Of a stretch of 16,450 nucleotides of DNA, positions 1 to 9,512 are shown piece by piece; position 1 is the first letter of the stretch, and every line of letters begins with the position of its first letter. Position numbers and translations under genes: made by a program. The notes under the pieces are model-generated. The model worked only from the letters and a program-made list of their open reading frames with translations. It did not search any database and was not told where the DNA came from. This DNA comes from Hamiltosporidium magnivora (lineage: Eukaryota > Microsporidia > Dubosqiidae), in contig PITI01000223.1 of NCBI GenBank assembly GCA_004325065.1, positions 1 through 16,450 on the forward strand, written 5' to 3'.

Positions 1-240
1 TGGCAATTACCTACATGTTCAGCTGCGGTCTGCAATCTGGTTACATAAAAAACTACAAATAAATTTGTAGAAAAATTTTCTCTATTTCTTAGACCTCTCC
101 TCCTCATAACAACTCCCATGGAACAACCGAAGATATAGTGTGGTTGTATTTCCACCAAAAATCCAAACAATGATCTCACAAAAGTTTCACACACTCATTG
201 CCAAGCAGAAAGTTTTTTATGTGGTTATCCTCCCTACACT
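1..240 (+). repeat. Diverged repeat family copy 1, 5' end cut by window start
   Basis: This stretch aligns base for base, with scattered substitutions and few gaps, to about 4930-5175 on the plus strand and to the reverse complement of about 5705-5930. Shared blocks include a TTTGTAGAAAAA-like segment near 68, AGACCT near 91, a GGTTG...TTCC block near 142-153, and the most conserved 35 bases at 201-235, which match the reverse complement of 16416-16450 at 33 of 35 positions. Homology fades after about 240, so that is taken as the 3' end; the 5' end lies outside the window. Translated pieces in one frame are conserved between copies (QAESFLCGY here, QADGFLCGY in copy 3, QAESFLWGY in copy 4), but stops interrupt it. 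The family is unidentified. Confidence 0.75.
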
Positions 241-588
241 TAAATCATGTAAAATAATATCCACTTTAATTAAAAAAAAGTTCCAATAATTTTAAAAACA
301 GTTTGCTTTGTGTCTTAAATTGATGATTCTTTCTAAATATATATTCTTAAATGTAATCATTCAACTTAAGTCTTTTGCTAAAATTATGTTTTCTTTAAAT
401 ACTTTTTAATCTTGACACTAAATCTTCAATTGTGTTGGTATAAATACTTAATTATGATACAAAATTTGTTGAATGGTTCGCACAATCATATAAAAAATCT
501 TGATTCTTTCTAAATATTTATACGTATGAACTATATTGTACTTCTCTAAGAGATAGAATTATATACAGCATTTTTTAAACACTTAACA
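241..588. other. AT-rich spacer
   Basis: There is no open frame of note and no RNA gene. The string GATTCTTTCTAAATAT occurs twice, near 324 and near 502, about 178 bases apart. This may be a remnant direct duplication or chance in AT-rich DNA. Confidence 0.4.
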
Positions 589-1026
589 TTATACTTGGAA
601 CAATTTGCATATAGAACTTATTTGTTGTTCTCGAAATAGCTCCAAACACCCATTGATGAACAGTAATACGACCTTTGTTCTACTTTCTTCTGTCCTACTT
701 CTGTTTCGTACATTTGAGCTATTTCTCAGGTCCGACAATTTTTTAAAGGAATTGAAGCAATTATTTTGCATTAGTAATCTCGGGAATTTAAGAGAGTCTG
801 TTAAAATTGCCTCGGAAAAATCATGCGTTGCTTTTATGGCATCTATTGGTAGTTCGAATGTAAATCCCCAGATGTTATAAATGACACCATGAATTTCAAT
901 TCTGAAATTTTCAATCGCACTGAAGCAATATTTGGCATATTTCTTATCACAAAACTTACAGCGGAAACGAATCCTTCCTAAAAAAACTAAGCCGTTTAGA
1001 GTTCTATTAAAAAAAAAATTATTTAA
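589..1026 (-). pseudogene. 145-codon open frame without an ATG start, probable gene remnant
   Basis: On the minus strand the frame ending at the stop at 589-591 stays open back to a TAG at 1027-1029, giving 145 codons. The only in-frame ATG is at 769-771, too far in to include the most protein-like part. The upstream half begins near a run of phenylalanine codons and contains RFRCKFCDKKYAKYC, a Cys-x2-Cys with a further Cys that could bind zinc, followed by an aromatic-rich stretch (IYNIWGFTFELP). The last third is Lys/Arg/Ser-rich. An open frame of this length is notable in DNA this AT-rich. It may be the 3' part of a decayed gene or transposon ORF, or a gene with a non-ATG start. I do not recognise the family. 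A 91-codon plus-strand frame at 605-880 overlaps it and is probably its shadow. Confidence 0.35.
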
Positions 1027-2817
1027 CTAAATCGTGTTGTTCTAATAAAAAATGCACCTCTAAGTCACTGTCGTTGTTTAATTGCATTTTGGAGATTTTG
1101 ATAAATAGTTCTCCACTTTTAACAAATATCATATAAACAGAAAATTTAATTACATTTAAGTGAAAAATTTTAGTGCGAAATTTAAAATTTTAGTAAGGTC
1201 GTATATATTTTGAAATTTTCAATTTTATTATTGTAAATGGACAAAAAAGGGGTAAAATTAAAAAATTTTGATCGCTAAGAAATTTTCATTTTCCCTCTAG
1301 CCTTTATCGAAAGTCTAACCCGAAATAGAAATAAGAAATCTTGTACAGATATTCCAATGATGTTATATTTAAAAGAATTTTATTTTGTATCACACAAAAT
1401 ATTTTTTGTTTTCGAGGGAAATTATTCATACAATTGTTAAGAATATACGCTAAATTATATAAAAAACATGATCGATTTGTACACTCTGGTAACTTAAAGA
1501 ATTAAAATCTAAAGTAGTTATGTTTAAAAAATTGAACATATTTCTCAGATTCAAATAAAAGCTATTTAAAAAGATTCATAAGTAAGAATTCGATACTGTT
1601 TGATTTTTAAAAGAGAATAAGGAAATTTATATTCTTTTTAAATTATCTTAATATAAGTTTGCCTATTGTATAACTTTAAAATTATATTTGATTATGTTAA
1701 GATGATGTTTTAAATTTTTAATATAGAGTAAACTATATATTAACATGTAATAGATACCGTAAGCCTAGATGGGCAAAGAGAATAACTGTAATTTGGCTTC
1801 AAATCTACCTATAAAACAAAGAGGTTTTTAACAGTAAAATAGCTGCGAAGATTGTGAACCAGTTCCTAAAAAAACATTCATATATCCTGATTAAGTCCAT
1901 AAATTTATGAAAAAATAAAAAAATATTTAGGCTCTCTATAAGTTCTTACGAATTGAGCAGAATACAGAAGAGTTTTTTTTCTATGGCTTGAGCTGAATTA
2001 CAGTGAAAATAATTTAAGAATTTTGGTTCCTAAATTATTTAAAAGGTTAAATGTGAATATAAGAATATACAGCTTACCATTTTATGATGCCAAAAAACTG
2101 TACTTGCTTTATAAGGGTGGGCAAAGGTGTATGTGTTGGATGCCAGATTTATTTTTGATAACTTATAGATTATCTTCATTCTATAAGCAACTCATGAACT
2201 TTATTTTCCTTATAAATCAAGATTAACCCGACTAAAAAAACATTTTAATTCAACGGAAATTTATATTACAATATTCCAAATGAAATTTCATTTGATTTTT
2301 GATAGAAAGGAAAGGCAAATTAAATTCTTTCAGCTTAGGTTCTAATTCTTATTTCGGTTCCTTTGTTCGAGGATCGGAAATATTAGGCTTGAAGAGAAAT
2401 TTCAATAATTGAAATAAATTCTATTGAATCATAAAAAGTAAATAAAAACCCTAGGAAATTTGAAATTTTTGTCGATCTTCGAAGAAATTTCTAAATTTCA
2501 TAACTTTAAAGTATAAAATTACGACTAAAATCTGCAAGTTGTACTTTGAAAAAGAAATAACATAATATATCAGGCCTAACGCAGAAATATTTTTCACATT
2601 CTTCAAATTTAGTTAAGAATAATTTCGAATTATACAATCGTAATAAGAAATACTTAGTTGGGACCGGAATGTAACGCTTAGTTATAAATATTTTATTATA
2701 CACGAAGTAAAAATCAGGGTTTTCTTTCGTAAAAATTCAAAGCAACTCTATCAATTTAAAACTCTAGTTATGAAAAATATTCGGAATATTAAGTTGCGAA
2801 ACAAGCATATGCACTCA
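1027..2817. other. Long AT-rich spacer, no gene recognised
   Basis: No ATG-started frame of convincing composition was found. A 67-codon frame at 2023-2226 (plus) begins with TTG and has no recognisable motif. Between about 2255 and 2500 the string GAAATTT and its complement recur, forming palindromes described separately. On the plus strand near 2600-2700 a short stretch reads as protein-like (NNFELYNRNKKYLVGTGM), and may be an eroded coding fragment linked to the small frame at 2818. Confidence 0.4.
2277..2294. repeat. Perfect 18-base palindrome
   Basis: The sequence CAAATGAAATTTCATTTG is its own reverse complement over all 18 bases. It lies in a spacer rich in GAAATTT strings. Whether it is a protein-binding site or a chance palindrome in AT-rich DNA cannot be told from the sequence. 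Confidence 0.6.
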
Positions 2818-2940
2818 TGGCGGATAGTTTATCTGAAAATACACAGAGAAAAATCTACAGGAAAATAGAAAATCTAGAGATGGGGGAATTAAAACAAATA
2901 CTCTGCAGCAAAACGACTTTTTACAATCGAATATCTGATT
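2818..2940 (+). CDS. Small hypothetical ORF or remnant (40 codons plus)
   Basis: An ATG-started frame runs from MADSLSENTQRKIYRKIENL to a TAG after ISD. The composition is charged and helix-forming (RKIYRKIENLEMGELKQIL), unlike the Ile/Phe/Lys-rich noise of neighbouring frames. The same frame is open eight codons upstream of the ATG, and after the stop it continues with GEIMEKYLK before another stop, which suggests a decayed longer gene rather than a complete peptide. No family is recognised and there is no CCC or GGG motif before the ATG. Confidence 0.25.
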
Positions 2941-3073
2941 AGGGAGAAATCATGGAAAAATATCTGAAATGACACAACCCGCCAATGTATAGAACACATG
3001 AAATAAATCTATAGTATAAAAACGAACCATGAAATAATGAGCTACTCTGATGTTTTCTTAATAGAAACCGGTG

Positions 3074-3262
3074 ATGGAAGCCATTAAACCGTTTAAAAGT
3101 GATGTTCTGCTACATCTGCTGGAGAATTATATTCTAAGTAGCAGAGTAAGATTGACATATGTTAGCAAAACTATATGGTTTTGCTGTGAATCTTGCGATT
3201 CAATATTAAAAAATACTCGAAATGGCTATATCAGATATTTGAATGAAATGGTTAACGTCTAA
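3074..3262 (+). CDS. Small hypothetical ORF (62 residues)
   Basis: An ATG-started frame encodes 62 residues beginning MEAIKPFKSDVLLHLLENY, with a Cys-Cys-x2-Cys cluster (CCESC) near residues 37-41. Composition is plausible for a protein, with mixed charged and hydrophobic residues. No domain is recognised. About 80 bases after its stop lie two small inverted repeats (3341-3357 and about 3382-3397). It may be a small gene, a remnant of the patch that also includes 2818-2940, or chance. Confidence 0.25.
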   Translation: MEAIKPFKSDVLLHLLENYILSSRVRLTYVSKTIWFCCESCDSILKNTRNGYIRYLNEMVNV

Positions 3263-4499
3263 CCTTGCTTCTTCTAATAAATTTAACTATAAATATATGA
3301 ATATACAAAAGAAAACTTTAGTTCCTCTTTGCAAGAATTCTTCCTCTATTAGAGGAAATGAGATTAAGTAATTTTTTAAAACCCTCTTATATGAGAGAAA
3401 TAGACCGAATAATATATTTAAAATAATTTTTTTATAAGATTACACTATTGAAATCAGAATCGCTTCTTATGAGTTACTCCAAATTCTTAAAACTTCAAAA
3501 CTAAATAAATATAATTTATTTGTAATAGTTGGAGCATTTCAAATGGATTATGACTATAATTTCATGTTTCATAAGCTCGCATGGTATTTTAGCTAAACGC
3601 AATAAAACTCCATAAAAATGTTTTATATACGTTTATGAAAGAATATATATGATACTAAAATATACCTAAGAAGCAGAAGAAAGATTTTTCATTTGAGCAA
3701 TAAAAAGTATAAAAGGAAATAAAAATGTGGAGAAGACATGAGAAAAAAACATCACAGATAAATAGAAAAAGCTTTTGGACTTAACATCTCATACTTCATA
3801 AAACATAAAATTTACTGAAATCAAAGATTTGCCCTACCAAATAAAAAACGTCAATTGAAAGAATCGTCGAATTAAACAAGATAGAAATAACAAAGTGCAT
3901 TTTGATGTGAAAACTTCTCAACCACTTTCATATTTGTTTAAATATGAGGGAATAATATATTGCACCTTTTAAGATTTCCGATTTTAACTTAAAAAAAGTT
4001 TCTTTGATTTAATATATTCTCATTTTTCAATCTTATTATGCTTTTATTCTTTATAGTCTTAAAAATCTTTTATATCTATATTTGTAAGTTAAGTAATAAT
4101 AAGCGGTCACTAAATTTTTGTCATAAATAAATTGAATTAAATAGTTTCCTGTAGATATTTATATAAAGCGAATGGCAGTGATTTGAAGGTATTTTAATTA
4201 ATAAAAATCTACTTTTAGTCCCTAGGTAAATTTATCGATAAAATATATGTATTAAAAAAGCAAATTAAAAAGTAGGATAAACCTAAAAATTAAATGTTTA
4301 AATATAAGCAAAATTAAAAAGTAGTCTGTAAGCTATTTATATGATACTTAGGAAAATTTTTTAAAAAAAATACTTTTGTCTAAAATAGTCTTTCCTACTA
4401 CATTTTTTTAGTTAATACAGTCTTAAATAAAAAAATTATATTTCATGAATTTTTATTGAAAAATATCATATCATCTATTTAAATGGCATGTTTAATATT
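3263..4499. other. AT-rich spacer
   Basis: No open frame, RNA gene or repeat stands out apart from the inverted repeats at 3341-3397. The sequence is dominated by A and T runs. Confidence 0.45.
3341..3357. repeat. 17-base interrupted palindrome
   Basis: TTCCTCTATTAGAGGAA has two 8-base arms around a single central base. A second, weaker hairpin (CTCT...AGAG) follows about 30 bases later. The pair lies downstream of the small ORF ending at 3262, so a role in 3' end formation is possible but unproven. Confidence 0.5.
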
Positions 4500-5190
4500 T
4501 TTTATGATACTAGCGCAGCTTTGGGTTGCATCAAATTAGATATGGCTAGGTCTCTGTGGTATTTTCTACGATATCTACATACCGAAATTTTCTACCTATA
4601 GAGTATGCAAACAGAGCCATTCAACAGCAAAAAAGTTGCCTAGAACTCCTAGAGATTTCGTGTCTATTGTGTCATCTTAGGTGAAAATCTACCCGGGGTT
4701 CAAAAGCCAGCATATTCCCATTTACTCTACACTATCTTAGTCGTATAGGATTTATACTGCCATATATCTCTATAGCTTGAGCTGTTTCTTTCTTAGAAGT
4801 TACAGTGCCATACCAACAGTAACAGGAAACATTTCTTTCTGATTTTTTAAAGGGTAGGGTTTTTTTGTATATGCCAGGCGCTAAGCCTTTTGACCCAAAT
4901 ATGCAAGGCTAACTTAGCATTCTTCTAAACGGGAATTAGCCGCAAGTCAAATCGTGATTTAAATCTTGATACATGAAAAACACGAACCTATCTTCGTAGA
5001 AAAAGTTTCAAACTTTTATAGACCTTCTTTTTTTTAAACAAATTCTTAAGAAAATACCCAAACTTTAATATGGCTTCCTTCTCATCAAAAATTTAAAACA
5101 AATATTATCTTTCTGTTTCCACATAATCGTTGCCAAATGATTATTTATAATGTGACTATTCTCCCTTAACGAATATAATGAATCAATTGC
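4500..5190 (+). repeat. Diverged repeat family copy 2
   Basis: This block is less AT-rich than its surroundings. It aligns with the reverse complement of about 5700-6320 from a shared CGATATCT (4569-4576 here) through AGGCGCTAAG (near 4877-4886) to the conserved tail near 5130-5175, and its second half also aligns with window positions 1-240. One in-frame stretch keeps a reading-frame-preserving indel relative to copy 3 (LKGRVFLYMPGAK here, LKGLFLYLLGAK there), which hints at an ancestral coding region. No frame is open across the block. Stops are frequent, so the copy is dead. No terminal inverted repeats or target duplications were seen, and the transposon class is unknown. Confidence 0.7.
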
Positions 5191-5699
5191 CTTTAATAAT
5201 CCATATGAAGATATTAGAGTACATATATTATAAAAGTAAAAACGTATGTTGGAGAATATTGAGCTAAAAGTAGAGATTTGATTGTTGGAAGGCTGTTAAA
5301 TAAAAAAAAGTCTAGATTATTTTACTTATTCTTAAACGTGAGAAAGTATTCGTTTATGTAAATAATACAGCTGAAACTATAGAAGGTAAAGCATAAAACA
5401 AAATACCAAATAATGACTTAATATGACTATAAAGATAAAAGAAAATTGCCTTTGCATTCCAGTATAGGAAATTACAGGATAAAAATACAAACTGATCGCA
5501 AAAATTGGCCCAAGCACATAAAATATTTTGAAATTGATTTATTGCAAGTACTATGAAATTACGAAGAAGATACATATTACACATAAATTTATAGATTCCG
5601 ATTCCAATAAAATAATAAAAAATCATTTTTATAAAAAGTTTATTACGGTTATTATGCATATTGTGTTATTACAAGATTTTATATTTGTTGTAATACTTA
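5191..5699. other. Spacer between two tail-to-tail repeat copies
   Basis: This 0.5 kb segment separates the 3' ends of copies 2 and 3. It holds a 101-codon minus-strand frame (5354-5659) rich in Phe, Tyr and Ile with no motif, read here as compositional noise. Confidence 0.4.
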
Positions 5700-6320
5700 T
5701 GAGGTAGATGAATATAACCACATAAAAAACCATCTGCTTGACAATGATTTGATTGAATTGTTATAAATATTATTACTATTTTTACTTTTGGAAGTAATCA
5801 ACCTACATTATATTTCGGTTGCTACGTGTGAATTTGTACTAGAAGGAGATGTCTACGAAACTGTGAAACGTTTTCAACAAATAAATTTGAAGTTTTTGAT
5901 TGACCAGATTGTAGGCTACAAAATAATTTGTAGATAATTGGCATGTATGAGCATGGAATCTTTCTTTTATAACACGGATTGGATGACTTAGCGCCTAGGA
6001 GATACAAAAACAAACCCTTTAAACCTGGTAAAGCCAAGTAGCAGGTTATACCTGTTCATATGACATTGCACTATATAGGTGCACCAATGTAAGTTACCAA
6101 TATATATTGGGTAGAATTTTATAGAACCGGGAATTTTAGAATATGTAAAAATGCAGCATAGTCTTGGTGATTGGAGGGGTTGTTTCGACCTAGGATCATA
6201 CTCCAGCCAACGAACAATCGCGAACTTCTTGCAATGTCCACATATTAATTGCATTCTACCCACCTTTTGGATAAAAGGCTTTGAGGTGTTAGTATCCTAG
6301 GAGATATCGATGAAGTGTTA
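5700..6320 (-). repeat. Diverged repeat family copy 3 with broken reading frames
   Basis: The reverse complement aligns with copy 2 over about 0.6 kb and with copy 1 over its last quarter. For example, the block around 5714-5746 matches 196-225 closely, and CCTACAATCTGG near 5909-5920 matches TCTGCAATCTGG near 30-41. It keeps longer open stretches than copy 2: 91 codons at 5988-6263 with a Cys-x2-Cys (CGHC), and 71 codons in another frame at 5822-6037. The two overlap out of frame, consistent with a frameshifted ancestral ORF. Neither has a recognisable catalytic motif. It faces copy 2 tail to tail across about 0.5 kb. Confidence 0.7.
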
Positions 6321-8360
6321 AGGGTGCAAATATTTATATGAACTTAGTCTGAAATTAATGGGATACAAACAAGTATAAAAATTATTACTATTTCAAAAAG
6401 ATGTGATATTTTTTTAATAAGATAAATTCCTAGGCATATTTCTAATAGTATTTTTGGTAAGAGTCCAATTCAATATACCGCATTCACATAGCAAAGGGCT
6501 TTACGGTTTTAACGAATATCTTTACTATTGCTTGAATATGTTAATTCTAAAAATATCTGAAGGATCATTTGGAACACTATTGAACAGTAATTACAATTCA
6601 CATAAAATTAATCATTCCATATTTATGATAGTAGCAAAAGAATATGTAAACAAAGAGTTTAAAATATTTCATTTATAAATTTTCCAACTGAAGTAAGCAA
6701 GGCTATTATTGGACGTAATCGAATCTAGGAAATGTTGTGTAAATTTCGACATATAAAACGAAAAACACATAAGTAATAGTGAAAATCATAAAACATAATA
6801 CCTTAAGCAAGTTATATAAATTAACTTAAATTGAAAATAAATTGGGTATTAAGAATATTAGATGAATTCTATCAAAGTAGAAAATGTAAAAATACATAGA
6901 GCAGAGAAAAATACACAGTAATAGTTAATTTTTTTGCTTTCTATTTTCGGTTTTAATTTAACTTGAATTTGTTAAGTTGAATTAGAGAAAAAATTCACAT
7001 GATTAACATAAAACAAAAGAGGGTTTCATAATACAACCATATTTCGATAGGTGTTTTCTCTGTATTTTTATCAAAAAATTGAATCCCACGTAATCACCAA
7101 AATAAAATCTTTATCATCTAATCATAAATTTCAAGACATCAAGAAAACTACACTGCGAATGAGATGTTTGTTAAAAAAAATTTTTACGCTTTGATAGATT
7201 AATTTGCATTTATTATGCCGGGGTTGGAAATATTTAGCAAATAGAAGCAGTATTTCGAGAGTCAAGTAAAAATTATTTTATGAAGAGATAAAAATCTTTG
7301 TTGTAACATCATGATAAGGCAAAATTTGATGTTTCTAATAGATTGGTATCTATTCTTATTTATGGTTAGAAAATCTTATTCAATTAATCGGATGATGCAG
7401 GGTTAACCAAATATACAAAGAACGTATATTTTGTTTCAAATGTAAGAATAAATTTAAAAATCCGTGTGGTAGGTCAGAAATAAATGCTGTGTCTTTTCGA
7501 CAGTGAAATCTGATTTCAACCAAACTTGATTATTTTGTAAAAAAATGAAATAACAAGAGAAAAACATTGATTAATATATATAAACGATAGTCCAAACATA
7601 CTATTAATACGTTGAGAAGTCCGTTTTTACGCGAAAAAATTCAATTATACAAACAAATTCTATGTTCTATAAAAAGAGCAGATGAACTAGTACTGACTTT
7701 TTTTAGTTTTAAGGTATAAAGTAAGAATTTTATGACCAACTCAGAGCATCATTCACAAGAGGAATCTATTTTGAAAACACTGATAAAAATACACGATATA
7801 CCTCAAAAACTAGTAAATTTATTTGACGTCAGTTTAAAATATTCCTCTACTTAACTAAATTAGTATCAACAATGAAATTGTAAAACAAATTGTTTATTTC
7901 ACATAAGTATATTTAATATACAAAAAAAATTAAATTCATCTGTAATTTCGTTCTGAAGTTGAGTATTCTGAGTTTTTTTAATTAGCTCACGAATAAGCAT
8001 TAATATATAAATTAATTATAAAAAATCGATTTATAGACATTAAAAAAATTTCCAAGTGATCCGCTATAAAAACGCAGATTGATCAGCAAATTTTGTTTGG
8101 ATTTTTAAAACCTAAAGAAATCTAGATCGCAGGAAACAATATTGACTGATAGGGAAAACCTTGCATGTGTTTTTTTCTTGTGCAGATATACCAAAAGGCT
8201 AATTAAAATTAACCCTTAATAGTATTTTATTAAAAACAGCGTATACATCGAAAATAAAGTAAATTTTATTTGCCAAAACAGCAACAAAAAGGAATATTTC
8301 TAAATCATAATATTCTTTTTTTGTCATTATAATCAAGAAAATTTGTAAACATATAGTAAA
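6321..8360. other. Long AT-rich spacer, no gene recognised
   Basis: The only frame worth noting is 6421-6678 (plus), 85 codons open with no ATG before the last part, containing RVQFNIPHSHSKGLYGFNEY. I could not assign it. The rest is low-complexity A/T-rich sequence without RNA genes or repeats that I can see. Confidence 0.4.
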
Positions 8361-8383
8361 TTACTGCAAAAAAATGGCAGTAA
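8361..8383. repeat. Small hairpin TTACTGC / GCAGTAA
   Basis: TTACTGC at 8361-8367 and GCAGTAA at 8377-8383 are perfect inverted repeats around a 9-base A-rich loop. The right arm belongs to TGGCAGTAAAT, which recurs at 8505-8515 and, on the other strand, at 11552-11562 upstream of the 659-residue gene. Confidence 0.45.
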
Positions 8384-8589
8384 ATGATAAATTTTATTTT
8401 TAATACATTGTTTTGGATGGTTTTTTTAAGGTGCAAATACTAAAAATAAGTAGTTCAATGCCCGTGTTAGCTCATAAGAAAAGCAATAGATCATTATATT
8501 AAGATGGCAGTAAATGTATAATTTAGATATGAAAGAATTGCGTATTCCATACATGTAAAAATCAATGTGTATGTGTTTAAGGACTGTAA

Positions 8590-8985
8590 ATAAAAGGTGT
8601 TATTATTTTTATAAAGGAGTATTGTTTTTATACTAAAGATAGATCAACTAAAGAGTTAATTATGGGATTTTTATAAAAAGGTGTTGATAAGTGTAAGCGG
8701 ATTTAAATGGTTAATGATATAAAGTAGTATATTAAATGGTGTTAATGTGAAACGATTGTTTAAAGGGTGTTATTTAATTATATTATTTTAACCGGTTGTT
8801 AATATAGATTGTTTTATTTTAAGCATTGTTGGGCAATTTATATAGTTAACGTGTTGCAAATATAGATTGTTATATGGTAAAGATTGTCAATATAAAGAGA
8901 AATATGGGCCAGGGTGTTATTTGATAGTCAATGCGCCAAAGAGTGTTAATATATACTAGTATTATTAAAGAGGTGATTTACTGTT
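8590..8985. repeat. Degenerate minisatellite, about 15-base unit with a 29-30-base higher period
   Basis: A G/T-rich core approximating AAAGGTGTTAATATA recurs, often alternating with AAAGATTGTTATATA. Cores start near 8596, 8653, 8680, 8709, 8724, 8739, 8754, 8765, 8794, 8808, 8824, 8851, 8865, 8882, 8912, 8941 and 8970. Spacings cluster at 14-17 and 27-30. G is far more common than C on the plus strand across the block, unlike its flanks. In one frame the core would read Lys-Gly-Val-Asn, so an eroded amino-acid-repeat gene is possible, but stops and non-triplet spacings now break all frames. Confidence 0.65.
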
Positions 8986-8989
8986 CCCA

Positions 8990-9512
8990 CAAATTTCAAC
9001 AGTTCTAATGGATAAGTCATTTAAAAGTGTAAATTTCTTTACGACTCACCTTTGGAGAGACAATTAAACGCACAAGAGTAAACGCAACAGTATGTAGAAT
9101 AGTTTGGTTAAAATGTTCATTTTCACATGACAACTCTATGTAGCCACTTCATTCGTTCAAATATCCCTTGCTATTTTCGTTTAGACATCAAAAATAAACC
9201 AAAATTTTTATGTTCAAAAGCATTCGGGAAAATGAATAAATGCGGTTCAAATTAATAAACTAATGTATGCTTTCGTTTTTGCTATATTTGAAACCACTTT
9301 ATTTTATTATCTCAGTAACACGCGCGGGTAAGCCACTTTATACAAAATATTCAGATGTACTTATAAAACATGACTGTAATATAAAAAAAACATTTATATT
9401 GAATCATACTTAACCGTACATGGATGATTTGTGTTTAGACAAAATCTACAGTGTAATAGTTTTAATTAGAAAAAAAATAAATTTTAAGCTCCAAATAAAT
9501 ATTAATCGAAAT
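8990..9512. other. Spacer downstream of the 659-residue gene
   Basis: No gene is seen. A short GC-rich spot (ACACGCGCGGGTAAGCC, near 9318-9334) stands out but folds into nothing recognisable. The segment lies just past the stop codon of the minus-strand gene and would contain its 3' untranslated region. Confidence 0.4.

Noticed and set aside
4690..4715. GGGGTTCAAAAGCC resembling a tRNA T-arm
   Set aside because: No acceptor, D or anticodon stems can be drawn around it, and it lies within the repeat copy.
5354..5659. 101-codon minus-strand hydrophobic frame
   Set aside because: Phe/Tyr/Ile-rich composition expected from random AT-rich DNA, no motif, and located in the spacer between repeat copies.
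5988..6263. CGHC-containing frame as a zinc-finger start of an IS1595/Merlin-type transposase
   Set aside because: Only one Cys-x2-Cys is visible, there is no DDE-type motif, and copy 2 of the repeat does not preserve it clearly.
6421..6678. 85-codon frame with HKINHSIF, vaguely like an IS1595-type transposase end
   Set aside because: The match is a few residues, the frame lacks an ATG, and no flanking transposase features were found.
9318..9334. Isolated GC-rich spot ACACGCGCGGGTAAGCC
   Set aside because: Too short to assign, with no symmetry, repeat or RNA fold recognised.
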